Source: Petaurus breviceps papuanus
Lineage: Eukaryota > Chordata > Mammalia > Diprotodontia > Petauridae
DNA: 64,000 nt
Assembly (NCBI GenBank): GCA_028583685.1
Contig: JAMXIF010000051.1
Span: forward strand, 49,554,951-49,618,950
Reading direction: 5' to 3'
The notes under the pieces were generated by a model that was not told the DNA's origin, ran no database searches, and saw nothing but the letters and a program-made list of their open reading frames with translations. Shown here one piece after another: positions 33,169-43,644 of the stretch (positions are counted from its first letter, which is position 1; every line of letters starts with the position of its first letter). Position numbers and translations under genes: made by a program.

Positions 33169-33424
33169 AACACTGAAAAGAAATTGAACATAATGTGAAT
33201 TCCATATGTCTAAGCTTTGTATTTCAACTTCATTTGGCCATAAAAAATTAGTCTTTCTGGCTCACCCCCAATCGAAGCTTAAATAGGTCATATCTCAAGC
33301 CCAAATCCCTCCTCAAAATCCCCACACACCTGCATCATTCCACTATGCAAGGCACAATTTATTAGCTTTAAAAAAAATTAGTACAAAGATCCACGTGGGA
33401 AAAGGCAGCCCATGCCCTGAGAGG

Positions 33425-33605
33425 GAGAGGCAACATGTTATAGTGGATAGGGCACTGGACTTGAAGTCAGAAAGACCTAGATTCAAGTCCTGCCTCAGAC
33501 ACTTCGCTCACTTAACCATCCCATGCCTCAGTTTCCTTAGTTGTAAAAGGAGAGGTTAGACTCAATGGTCCCTATGGTCGCAAGTAGGTCTGAGTCTATC
33601 ATTCT
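33425..33605 (+). mobile_element. CORE-SINE with L3-like tail, well preserved
   Basis: 'ggacttgaagtcagaaagac', 'attcaagtcctgcctcagac', 'tgcctcagtttccttagttg' and 'gactcaatggtccctatggt'. Confidence 0.82.
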
Positions 33606-33609
33606 GTGG

Positions 33610-34190
33610 GAGAAGTGGACCTGTGTGCTGTGGAGAAGTCCAATCTCAGAATGTGTGGGGGAAATCAGAAGCACAAATTGAACAGCTAATCTCCTCCTGT
33701 AGAATCATGATGCATTTCATTATGGAGTCTCACATGAGAAGTTTTGTGTAAATCAAAGTGAAAATGAGCAATTACCCCTTCAGTCACACTGCAGCAAGTT
33801 TTAATAGATCACATGTCCTCCATCCCTCCCTTTCAGCATGACTGAGGTTGGTTTGGGCTCTCGGTAACAACAGAGCAGAGTTCGAGTATTGAGTTTGCAA
33901 GTCGCTGCTAGATAGCTCACAAGCAGCGTCACGGAAAGGAGCCGGGCCAAAGACCTGGGAAACTGTTTTACTCTCATTAGGCTGTTTAGAATCTGGAAAG
34001 AGATGCATGTTACAGTCAAGGGGCTCCTTATAGTTGTACTTCTGTATGTCTGTTTCCAATCTGATGGCCTTAATCTTGGTGGGGGAGTGGGTACCTCACA
34101 GGTCTTCCTTTATCACTCATCTTTCCAGAATGGCTTTCCATTCCCCTGAATATATTTACCATAAGAATTTGTTTTCCAGCCCAGTTATTT
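33610..34190. other. Repeat-free, complex stretch
   Basis: No repeat recognised. 33700-34090 is compositionally even, with clustered CpGs around 33855-33945 and AT-rich motifs to the left. A 91-codon reverse frame (33784-34059) has no known domain. Candidate regulatory DNA only. Confidence 0.4.
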
Positions 34191-34193
34191 AAT

Positions 34194-34285
34194 GGAGTGA
34201 AGAAGTTTGGATGTGGGGAATGTCCAGTCAATCAACTTTGGAGTGAAGAAGTTTGGATGTGGGGAATGTCCAGTCAATCAACTTT
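34194..34285. repeat. Perfect 46-bp tandem duplication
   Basis: 34194-34239 and 34240-34285 are identical by eye, both running from 'ggagtgaagaagtttggatg' to 'agtcaatcaacttt'. The absence of differences points to a recent slippage or duplication event. Confidence 0.93.
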
Positions 34286-34385
34286 TATTTTTTCATGAAT
34301 CAGCACTATGCTAAGCACTGAAGATAGAAAAAGGGGCAAAAGATGGTCCCTGTCTTCAAGGAGCTTATAATCAAATAGAAAACTC
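34274..34385 (-). mobile_element. L2 LINE 3' end
   Basis: 'tcaatcaacttttatttttt', 'cactatgctaagcactgaag', 'ctgtcttcaaggagcttata'. Its terminal repeat lies inside the duplicated 46-bp unit. Confidence 0.75.
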
Positions 34386-34389
34386 CCTC

Positions 34390-35725
34390 CATTGTACAAA
34401 TGAGCAACTCCTTCTGTAACTTACCATCTTAGAGAGTTGTCTAGGACATAGACATATTGTGACTTGCCCCTAATGAGGCAGCCCTGCCCTGTGCATCCTG
34501 TGGACATAGGTTGTAGTATTTTCCCAGTGAGCTGCCCATACAGTTAGCATATTATCAAACTAAAGTCATCATCAGATTATATATATATTGGTGTTGGGTT
34601 GATTCCTACCTGCTGTTTTGAACACATGGACTCCTCCAAGTTAATTCTTTTCAGATCTTCCCCATCTTCTTCAGGAAAGCTCTAGGGAAAGTCATAGGGT
34701 ACATGAGTTCACATATTAAGTGGCTTCCTTCTCATTTCCTCTCTCTCAGGTGACCCTCCCTTCCCCTTCCGTATAGTCTTCCTCTATCAGAAATGTTTGA
34801 TGCCCTTTTGCTGCAAACCCAATTGCCCCCAAGAACCCCACCAAGGAATCCTAGCATGGAAGAGGTACCGCAATCCTGAGCTTTTAAGCCCAAGGCAAAG
34901 GGTACTCATCCTGGGCCCCTTCCTTGTAGAGCAGGGTTTCCTAACCTGAGATACATAATGGTAATGAGATGTTGTTGTAGCAACCACACTGGCATACCCA
35001 GGATGACTGCTAGCACAGCTTCTTAGATCTGCTTTACTAGGACAGATAGCAGTTTAGGGGATCAACAATCTTTTTTAAATTGCATTCACTAGTTCGGGGA
35101 AAAATTCAGCACCCTGAACTTCAGAGGAAATACAAACAGAAAATACAGAGAAGATACAGGCAGAGAAATAGAGACCAACCGACAGGGCTGTGACTGCTAG
35201 AATCAACTGTACACTTTACACATATCTCTGGATGAAGAGAGCCTTTATATCCAAGCAACTGGGGAGAATACCAACTCAGAGTATATATAACTCCTCAGAG
35301 CCAGAAGGCATCACAACCCTCCTGACTAATTAGAAATTAGCAAAAGGTGTGAAAGCCTTCTTACAAATAAGTCTCCCCTAAGCAAGTTTCCCTTAATGGG
35401 CTCCATGTGAAGTCTAGTAATGGGTGGGGAAGATCTTATGTCCCATTAACTTTACAGATGTTTGCCAAGAGGGTGGGGGTAATATTTTATAAAACAAAAC
35501 TACATAATCCTATTGAAATGTTCCAAAAACAGTAGTCTTAGTGAAAAAAAAATGGGATTGGACAGAAAAATGGGGGCAGGGGAAATCATAGCAATCTAAA
35601 AACTATGAGACATGTGAAGGGTCAGCTAAATCCTGCTGACCAAAACCAAATGGAAGAGGTTTAGTCATATACAAAACCCTTTTCATATTTGACTAGATAA
35701 AAAAATAATCAACAATGGTCTGGTT
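34390..35725. other. Unassigned 1.3-kb stretch
   Basis: No gene or repeat recognised. 'cagggtttcctaacctgag' at about 34932 resembles a hAT terminus but no partner is seen. 'gagtatatataactcctc' near 35280 is TATA-like. Confidence 0.4.
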
Positions 35726-35742
35726 GAAAAATGAGATAATTG

Positions 35743-35925
35743 AGGTGGCTAGGTGGCACAGTGAAAGCACCAGCCCTGGAGTCAGGAGGACCTGAGTTCA
35801 AATCCAGCCTCAGACACTTAACACTTACCAGCCATGTGACCTTGGGCAAGTCACTTAACCCCAATTGCCCAGCCTTCCCCCCTCCAAAAAGCAAAAATAA
35901 AAAACAAACAACAACAAAAAAAAAA
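35743..35925 (+). mobile_element. tRNA-derived SINE, monomer
   Basis: 'aggtggctaggtggcacagt', 'ctggagtcaggaggacctga', 'gttcaaatccagcctcagac', 'aagtcacttaaccccaattg', then an A-rich tail. Target duplication of 17 bp, 'gaaaaatgagataattg' at 35726-35742 and 'gaaaaatgaggtaattg' at 35926-35942 (16/17). Confidence 0.95.
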
Positions 35926-35942
35926 GAAAAATGAGGTAATTG

Positions 35943-36299
35943 GTCTTCATAATAACCAGAAACTCTGAATCAATTTCCACTCAAGGAAATTACAAAACTT
36001 TAGTTCTTCCCTTGGAGAAGTATATCCCCTTCTTACTAAATGTGTTCACAGGACTTTAGCCAGGCATTAGAACTTATCTCTGTGAATCAGGGTTCTCAGA
36101 ACTGTTCTCAATCAAACCCAAAAGCAAAAACAACCTCAAAGTTAGATGGGATATTTGGATATCTCTTAAAAAGAAAAAAAAAACCTATATGGAGAATAAA
36201 ACTGCTGTTGACAAGAAACAGAACAAAGGGTTTCACTAAGCAATTTTATAGTGTTCTGATAAACAATTAACAACTTTATGAAGTAAAAAAAAAAAAAAA
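35943..36299 (+). other. Unassigned stretch ending in a poly-A run
   Basis: No family recognised. 'gagaataaaactgctg' (polyadenylation-signal-like) lies about 90 bases before an A-run that ends at 36299. It could be the 3' end of a retrocopied transcript whose body lies upstream of the SINE, but no source gene is recognisable. Confidence 0.35.
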
Positions 36300-36545
36300 G
36301 AGGCAGTTAGCATAGCTGTGATAGAGTACCAGGAAGAACCAGGTTCAAATCTGGCCTTACATACTTCCTAGCTGTGTGACCCTGGGCAATTCACTTTACT
36401 TCTGCCTGCCTCAGTTTCCTCAGCTATAATATGGAGGTAATAATAGCACCTACTTCACAGGTTTGTTATGAAAGTCAAATAAGATATCATTAAAAAAAAC
36501 ACTTGATGCCTGGCACATAATAAGCACTATGTATTTTTTCCTTCC
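36300..36545 (+). mobile_element. MIR/THER1-type CORE-SINE
   Basis: 'gaagaaccaggttcaaatct', 'tagctgtgtgaccctgggca', 'gcctgcctcagtttcctcag', 'ggaggtaataatagcaccta', 'gcctggcacataataagcac'. Complete in order. Confidence 0.85.
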
Positions 36546-36618
36546 TTTCTCCATATTCCAAATAAAGTTTTCTTTATGAAAAAAAATTCTAATGTGATCA
36601 TCACAGTACACTTTAGAA

Positions 36619-36825
36619 CAGCAGTGTCCAACTCAAATAGAACAAGACTCCCTAAACTTCACATAGGAATCCACGTGGGCTGCATATTGGCTTAGAAAAC
36701 CACATATTGACATCATCTATGTTTTATTGTGTTTTTATTTATTTTGTTAGACATTTCCCAGGTACATTTTAATCAGGTCCAGAGAGCACTCAGGAGCTTT
36801 GTGGGCTACATGTTTGACACCTCTG
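36619..36825 (+). mobile_element. hAT-like non-autonomous DNA element (copy 2)
   Basis: 207 bases. Ends: CAGCAGTGTC at left, and CAGAGGTGTC as reverse complement of the right end (8 of 10 identical). Flanks ctttagaa (36611-36618) and ctctagga (36826-36833) match at 6 of 8 positions, fitting the 8-bp duplication of hAT elements. Inner landmark 'tatgttttattgtgttttta'. No coding capacity. Confidence 0.82.
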
Positions 36826-36949
36826 CTCTAGGATTTAGTTCCTTTCACATTAATATTTCATGAAATACTTCATATTTCAATTTCACATTGAAAAGAAGAT
36901 ATGAAAGGTTTACTGAAACCAAGGCAGTATGTGTCAGAAAAAAAATTCC

Positions 36950-37310
36950 AACCCCTGTCCTCAAGTCAGGAACACCTAAGTTTGAATACCTTCACAGATG
37001 CTTACCAGTTGTGTGACCCTGGCCAAGAAACTTAACCTCTCAGTTTCCTAGGTGGGCTTGGCTTCATACTCTCTAAAAGAGGGATAATAAAAGCAATCTC
37101 ATTCATTTGATTTGGTCAGCAGAAATTAGTCCTTCAACTGTCTCACATTTTCCAGATGTATTAAGACTCTTTCTTTCCTCCCTCAACCTCATTTCTGCCT
37201 TCACTGTTCTCTCTTTAGTCCACAATCCTTGATCAAAGGTTATAATGGAGATAGCCCTTTGGAGACCTTCAGTGCTATATAAATGTTAACTATGTAAATG
37301 TTAGTTGTCG
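36950..37310 (+). mobile_element. CORE-SINE, probably interrupted
   Basis: 'cttaccagttgtgtgaccct', 'agaaacttaacctctcagtt' and 'gagggataataaaagcaatc' to 37100; tail-like 'cagtgctatataaatgttaa' resumes at about 37265. The 150 bases between are unidentified. Confidence 0.6.
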
Positions 37311-38160
37311 TTCCCTCTGGGTTCTACTGAGCCGTTGGCCAAATATGACACTCATTTCAGCTAATGTTTTAACAGCTTAACTTGGGTCAAGTAACATAAT
37401 TAAATTTTTAAAATGACCTTTACCCTAAAGTACTAACCAAGGTGGAAACTCCAGGCACCCAAGAAATCTAACATCTGGGAAATATATTTGGGGTCCCTCA
37501 GATCACATCATGGAAGGTAGTTTCTACTTTTGCTCATACTTTTGATGGATCAGTGATCTCACCAATGTGTTGTTTCCTTCAAAAATGCAGATATCAACCC
37601 ATCCATGGTTGTCTAAATACCTGACTCTTACCCATAGCCTTCTGTACATCCTCTATAGGTGTGTCCACACCAGCATTCTGAAGACCTCCCTCTACATCTC
37701 TTGACATCCAGAGACCCATATGTTGCTTGTGTCCTGTTCTTGCTCCATGGTCAACCCATCATTTCCCCCCTTTCTGGTCATCCATTTTTCTGATAGCACC
37801 CTCTATATGATTATCTCTGTGTCATTCTTCATTTGTGATGTATTGCAGTCTTCTTACAGTGAATGACTACGCTCTTTTCCGTTTCCCTTTGGGTGGTCCT
37901 CAGTTCCATTCTTTGGACATTCTGGGACGCTGCTCATGACTAATCAAAATCTGGAAATCCTCCTTCATAGCACTTCCCTCCAACGTCCCCCCCCCTTTCC
38001 TCTTTATCCTTAGTTCACATCTATTTAAAGCACAAGAGGAGAAAGGAAGTTTCCCTCATGGATACTTGGAAAAACAAAGAATTCATTTCCTAGAGCCAGA
38101 CCATGAAAAGGGTTCACTGGCAGCTGGTTTTTAGATCATTTTTGTATCACTTTTCAAGTC
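37310..38160. other. Unassigned stretch
   Basis: Unique-looking, pyrimidine-rich in 37640-38000. No repeat or gene recognised. Confidence 0.45.
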
Positions 38161-38299
38161 TGTGTGTGTGTGAGGGATAATTTGTAGTGACGTTTCCCCA
38201 TTCTGAAAAATCAAATCTAGAGTGGCTTCGGCATCCACGAGGCCTAGGTTTAGAGGTCACCTGACCTTACAGGAATCTGGGACTTAGAGCAATGGAGAC

Positions 38300-38630
38300 A
38301 GTGCCACCTCAGCACAAGATATGCCAAATAAGGATAAAACTGCCTTCCTGGCCTTGCATTGTTTCTGTGTCCTTTGTCTCCAAGATAGATTCCCGAGCTT
38401 AGGTTGCGGGCCGGCCTACCTATCAATGACAGTGAAGGCCAGTTGGGGGATTGGGTTTCTGCATTAGAAGGTTATATAACCATGGGCTTGCTTCTACCTG
38501 GTGCTCTCTCCCTGGCAGACGCCATCTGAGCGACAGGGGCAGAGGGCCCTTTCTCATGAAAAAGAATAAATAAACTTTTCTCTACTTTCCTAAGCAGTTT
38601 CCAAACTCATTTACTGTGCTGTTGCACTAT
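38300..38630 (+). mobile_element. Possible solo LTR of an endogenous retrovirus
   Basis: The order of signals suggests an LTR: a TATA-like 'ggttatataaccatg' near 38470, about 95 bases, then 'gaataaataaacttttc' (polyadenylation signal) near 38565, then a T/C-rich segment ending near 'gtgctgttgca'. No internal retroviral region is seen on either side. Family and outer borders are unknown; a host promoter relic is the alternative. Confidence 0.35.
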
Positions 38631-38631
38631 A

Positions 38632-38633
38632 TA

Positions 38634-38681
<48 letters not shown>

Positions 38682-38705
38682 TACATATATATGCATATTT
38701 ATACC
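38632..38705. repeat. TG/TA/CA microsatellite
   Basis: (TG)n, (TA)n and (CA)n in series, self-complementary. Confidence 0.9.
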
Positions 38706-38879
38706 TATATTTCCATATACAAATACGAATACTTGACCAAGATCCTACTTGCATGTCTGTATGAGCTAGCCAGTTGACTATACCTAGACCATTAAGATAA
38801 CAGATGCCCTAAAGTGATTTCTTAGTCTACCCCTAAATCTGTAATTCCATAAACTAATTCAAAGCACATGATTCAACTA

Positions 38880-39280
38880 AATAACATTCATTAAGAACTT
38901 ACTTTACTATATGTACCATACTGTGGTAGCCACTGGTAATATAAAGGTGGGGGTGGGGGAAATCCCATGTTTTTAAGGAGCTTAGCACCTACTGAGGAGT
39001 GGGACATATCCATGAATAAGTAAATAAGTAGTTTAAAGAAAATACAAAATCATCCCAAAAGGTAGAATGTACTAACAACCAGCTGATAAGATTAAGAAAA
39101 TGCTATGTGTAAATGATGACAGATGAGTTATGCTTGAAGGAAGCTGAGGATTTCCGGAGGGCAATGCAGACATGAGAAAGAAGTCCATTCCAGACACGGG
39201 AGCATGGTATGGGAGATGTGCATCAGAAATATGGCCAGTTTGCCTAGAATGGAGATTGCATAAATGGGAGGTCACTTTTT
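38880..39280 (-). mobile_element. L2 LINE 3' segment
   Basis: 'acattcattaagaacttact', 'gtttttaaggagcttagcac', 'gaataagtaaataagtagtt', 'gagttatgcttgaaggaagc', 'aagaagtccattccagacac'. Confidence 0.78.
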
Positions 39281-39299
39281 AATTCATCTACTTTAAAGC

Positions 39300-40160
39300 A
39301 CTTGAAAACTAAGTGGGATTTGTACATATCTGAGATGGTTTAAGGGAGGTCTTTGCTAACCAGCATGTAGAAGATGATCCCTTTGATTTTCTGATTCAGT
39401 TCCACATAAACAACCATAAAGTGATTGGTGAAGAAATCCTTTCTCCCCTTCCCCACCCAACTGGAGTGAATGGGTACTTAATTATTTTCTTGGTAGATTG
39501 ATCTAGCTTTGAAGGAGTCAGGTGTCAGCATTCATACATTTCCCCAGTGCATTCACTTTATAAAACTAAGGGGCTAAAGGCTCAGTTATCTAGGGAATTA
39601 AATTGCATTCAAATGAGATTAAGGATTTTGACTCACAAAAGCAAGGACAATCATCAGCCTAACTAAGACTAGACAATTGTTCAGCAGACTAATCCATACG
39701 TGGTTTGAACAAAGAGATTCACACCATTGGACAGGGATGGGGAATGGCCCTTAAAGAAACAGGCCTATGGGATTAAGTTAGGGGAGAATTCCTCCCATCT
39801 TGGATGAAGCCCCATCTTTCACTTCCTTGATTGTGAATATGGGTTTTGTAAGTATAGCCTATTATGACCCGGACCCATTACATGTGCTCTGTGATCTCTT
39901 TAGATCTCAAAATGTCAAGTAGGTTTAGCACCTCTAAAGAAGTCTTCCATTTGCTGAAGTGGCCTTTGGAAAAAGGGAAATTGACCTGATGTTTGTCCAG
40001 GGGACTTTGCCCTGCTTTGCCCCAGGATTGTGTTGACCCTGGTTCTTAAAATGATCAGGCCGGGGAGTCAGGTGGAATATCCCACAAAGCATCTCCCGGG
40101 TTTGATCTTCAAGATGATAGACCAAAAGGCTCCTTGGATGTGGTGACATCTGTTTAAGGG
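39300..40160. other. Unassigned stretch
   Basis: No repeat recognised. A 105-codon reverse frame (39934-40251) runs through the mariner element at its end and has no known domain. Confidence 0.45.
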
Positions 40161-40161
40161 A

Positions 40162-40236
40162 CAGGGCATCCCACAAGTCTTTGCAAAAAATTAATCTATT
40201 AAAATTTTGAACTTCACAAAGACTTTTGGGACACTG
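40162..40236 (+). mobile_element. Small mariner-type palindromic element
   Basis: 75 bases: left 'cagggcatcccacaagtctt', right end reverse complement 'cagtgtcccaaaagtctttg'. TA follows at 40237-40238; the left TA seems mutated to GA. The two arms cover most of the element, so the transcript would fold as a hairpin. Confidence 0.78.
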
Positions 40237-40469
40237 TACTTCCCAAGCCACAGTGGCTAATTCTGCTCATTGGTTCCCACAAAATTAAATTAAATTAAAA
40301 AGCCACAAAAATTGCAAAAGGCTTAGTAATATTTAGTGTTTCGATAGCACCTTGAGGTTTACCAAGCACTTTACAAATATCATCTCATTTTGACCTCAAG
40401 ACCATGAGAGGTAGGTGTTATTATTATCCCTACTTTACAGAAGTAGAACGGGAGGCAGCCTGGCTAAAT

Positions 40470-40582
40470 TATGTCAGATTATTTACCATCTCCGGAAGTG
40501 GGGAGGGAGAGATAATTTAGAACTGAAAACTTAAAAAAGAAAAGTTTAGAAAATTGTTTTAACTTGTAATTGGGGAAAAAAT
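40470..40582 (+). mobile_element. L1 LINE terminal fragment
   Basis: 'gagggagagataatttagaa', 'agtttagaaaattgttttaa' and 'cttgtaattggggaaaaaat' equal the last ~100 bases of the L1 at 1880-2860. A very short 5'-truncated insertion. Confidence 0.78.
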
Positions 40583-40595
40583 ATAAAATATATAA

Positions 40596-40743
40596 GGCGC
40601 GGCTAGGTGGCACAGTGAATAGAGCACCAGCCCTGGAGTCAGGAGGACCTGAGTTCAAATCTGGCCTCAGAAATTTAACACAAAAACTAGCCGTGTGAAC
40701 TTGAGCAAGTCACTTAACCCCAATTGCCCTCCAAAAAGCAAAA
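40596..40743 (+). mobile_element. tRNA-derived SINE, monomer, in an L1 tail
   Basis: 'ggcgcggctaggtggcacag', 'gagcaccagccctggagtca', 'ttaaccccaattgccctcc'. Perfect 13-bp duplication ataaaatatataa at 40583-40595 and 40744-40756. Confidence 0.95.
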
Positions 40744-40954
40744 ATAAAATATATAAAAGAGATGAGGCAGACAGTGTTAAGTGACTTGCCTAGGGTCACA
40801 CAGCTAGTACGTGTCTATGGCTAGATTTGACCTCTTTTTTTCTTTTTTCTGACTCAAGGTCCAGAGTTCTATTCACCATATCCCAACTACCTATCATAAA
40901 TCAGGTATCTTCTCCTTTATTATTTATCATGAGTCAGGTATATTTTACTTAATG

Positions 40955-41085
40955 AAATATTCAAATCATGCCTCTGACACTTACTAGCTGTGTGACCCTG
41001 GGTAAGTCACTTAACACTGTCTGCCTCAGTTTCCTCATCTGTAAGATGGCCTCTATGTTCCCCCTTGAGCTCTAAATCTCCATTT
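40955..41085 (+). mobile_element. CORE-SINE with L3-like tail
   Basis: 'cacttactagctgtgtgacc', 'ctgggtaagtcacttaacac', 'gcctcagtttcctcatctgt', 'cccccttgagctctaaatct'. Confidence 0.82.
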
Positions 41086-41194
41086 GGTTCATCTGACTTT
41101 GCCTGCAGAGAAGACAGGGGCTTTCTCTGCCATGCAACAAAAAACTCTTCTATTCTAATTCAGCCAACTCAATCTCATTTCTACCTCTTTTGAT

Positions 41195-41325
41195 TAAACA
41201 AGCACCAAGTATGCCCCAATTATATGCAACACTGTATCAGGTGCTGGTTTCACAGACAAAAAAAAAAAAAACAAAACCATTGTCCTGAGTTCAGGAACTC
41301 TTTGTACTCAAATTAGTGTATAGAC
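41195..41325 (-). mobile_element. L2 LINE 3' end
   Basis: 'attaaacaagcaccaagtat', 'gcaacactgtatcaggtgct' and 'cctgagttcaggaactcttt', decayed, with an A-run near 41260. Confidence 0.5.
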
Positions 41326-41494
41326 AAAATATATCCAATGTATTTATTTTTTCTTGCAGGGAGGAGCCAAATGGCCACAAGAATATAATGCACCCTGGAA
41401 ATCTTCAAGGGTCGATGAGTGCTATTTATTTTTCTTACTTTGCAATTCACCTCACATCACAAAGCAGCAGAGTTTAGACCCAGGACTCAGGTTA

Positions 41495-41645
41495 TAGGAT
41501 CAGAGAACTAGTAGTAGATAAAATCTCAGAGGCCACCTAGTTCAGAACCCTGATCCTACAGATGAATAAACTGGGTTTCAGAAATGGAGGTAACTTGAGC
41601 AGACGGTAAGCCCAGGACTAGGATTTGAACTCAGATCCTGTGACT
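41495..41645 (-). mobile_element. CORE-SINE with L3-like tail
   Basis: 'aaatctcagaggccacctag', 'ctacagatgaataaactggg', 'gactaggatttgaactcaga'. Confidence 0.7.
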
Positions 41646-41649
41646 CATG

Positions 41650-42605
41650 AACCTCTCCTTTTCCCTGTGCCTTACAACCTTTTTTAGAGTGATGACTCCT
41701 TCTTTGGGGGAAATTTGGGATCTCTTCATCTCCTTTCAGTCTTCCTTGGATCATTTTGGGGCATTGGAGATACGGCCTTTTGGGAATAGCATTCAGTCAT
41801 TACATTCCCCAAGAGCTATAGAGCAAGATTTGATGTTCTCCCCCTTTCTATTGTCAGGATGTGGCTTTAGCATGCCCAAGATCTTCCAAATGCATTCCTC
41901 CCATATGCCGTGTGCATGCTGAACATCTGGTATAGGTCAGGAGGGAGGCAATGATCTTTGTGTGTTTTTCTACAAAAATACTTGGAGAAAGAGAAGGTGT
42001 GGTGTCATCTAAAATCATTAACTCCAAGACCATTGCTGAGAGTTTATCTCCCACCAGATGTGAAAAAGGAAAACATTAAGACAAGTCTGTTACACTGCGC
42101 TAAAGTTTCAAACAGTGAGTCAATTTAGAGGAAGACAGTCTGAGCGGGAATGAAAATGGGGACCTCCAAGATCAATTACTGTTGGGATTCATACTAAAAA
42201 ATGAAAATTGGTGGAAAATTGGGGAAATTTGGAGGGATATGAATACTGAATGAAATAAGGTTCTAAGACCTCATTTTAGTCTTGGTTTCACTATAACCTG
42301 GTTATTCTGAGTCTTTGCACATTTTGATGGGAACAGGAAAATCTATGATTTAATCATCGAAGAGAAGTCTGGGTATGGAAACTAATTTCATCCATTCAGA
42401 AACACTGCTCCTCTGTAACTAAGTCTTATAGAGTTGTTGGGGTCACTGAGAGATTAAAAAAAAAAAAAGGTAGTGTTAGGAGTGGCAAAACTTGAATCCG
42501 GATCTTCCTGAGTCCAAAGGTCAACCATTTTTATGGGGCATTTCTCCAGGACTTGTACATAGTAGGGGTTTAATGAATGTACTGAATTGAAGCAAGAGTC
42601 AAGAT
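41650..42605. other. Unassigned stretch
   Basis: No gene or repeat recognised with confidence; 'cttgaatccggatcttcctg' near 42490 and 'gtttaatgaatgtactgaat' near 42570 hint at SINE and L2 scraps. Confidence 0.45.
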
Positions 42606-42609
42606 GGAA

Positions 42610-42785
42610 AAGAACCGTGGAAAGATGTGCTCTAGGAGGAGAGGACCTGGGTTAAATCCCACTTCTGATATTTGCTTCTTGAGTAGCTCTGGACCAGTCA
42701 TATCACCTCGCTGATTCTTATTTTTCTTTCTTTAAAATGAGAAAGTTGGACAAGATGGTCCCTTCCAACTCGACATGAAAGACTG
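42610..42785 (+). mobile_element. CORE-SINE with L3-like tail
   Basis: 'gacctgggttaaatcccact', 'agctctggaccagtcatatc', 'aaaatgagaaagttggacaa', 'gatggtcccttccaactcga'. Confidence 0.75.
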
Positions 42786-42789
42786 GATA

Positions 42790-43640
42790 AACTGATTTGC
42801 TATTCCTCACTTCTCTTGGCCTCTTGCTCTTTCACTTTGGAAAACTAAATTAGTAAGGTCACAATGGCCCAATCTTCTAAATGGGCAGGAGGCACCTGGA
42901 CCAGAAGGGATGATTAGTGAATTGTGTAGCAAGGTTATTTTTTGAAGTGACTGAATAAACTCAGCAGAGTGAGCTCTCTTAGGACATCAGCATTAAGGAC
43001 AGACATGTCAAGTAGAGAAAATATTCAGTGTTCTTTCCAGAGACAACTAATTAAGTCTAACTAAACATTTCACCCAGAGCAACCTAAGTCTAGTTAGAGC
43101 TGGTTCACCTCTAATTTGTCATGAATGACCATATTTTGATAATTATTTCTAAGGCATTTTGAACATAAATGGCCAGATGCCACCTCTTCCCCTAAGTCTT
43201 TTTCCACTCCCTCGTTAGTGGATGTTTGAGTGATCAATCATGAGAAGTGAACACTCTTTCTGGGTCTCATTTCCATTAGTAGAGTGGGAAGAATGCATGG
43301 GATCCAGAGTATTGGGGCAGGCATTGACTTTGGGCCATCTTCCCATGTAGGATAGCTTCATTGAGTATTAGGCCACTCATGTTATTAATGCACTCAAGTT
43401 CCCAACTTGAATTCAGAATCCACTGGGAGCCCTTGTCTGCTGAGTCTTCTTCATCCTTGTCTGGCATGAAATCTATGATCCTATTATTCTAAATTACAGA
43501 TGAATTGCTGATGTGCACTGGGTAAAGGAAATTAACCACACAAATGAAATTCTAGATCTGGACAAAAAAAAAGAAAAGCAAAAAAAATGCATATGAACAC
43601 TCAACCAGGATAGTATAGTACAGTCTGCAAAGTACTTCCA
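42790..43640. other. Unassigned stretch
   Basis: No repeat or gene recognised. Confidence 0.45.
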
Positions 43641-43644
43641 AATA

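Larger units (their letters stand above)
40325..40900 (-). mobile_element. MIR/THER1-type CORE-SINE, split by L1 and SINE
   Basis: First part 'accaagcactttacaaatat', 'gagaggtaggtgttattatt', 'ccctactttacagaagtaga'; second part after 40756 'gatgaggcagacagtgttaa', 'cctagggtcacacagctagt', 'ttctattcaccatatccc'. The interval holds two later insertions. Confidence 0.82.

Noticed and set aside
34194-34285. CRISPR-like direct repeats
   Set aside because: Two adjacent copies with no spacers, in a mammalian genome.
34925-34990. hAT terminus at 'cagggtttcctaacctgag'
   Set aside because: No matching inverted end within a plausible distance.
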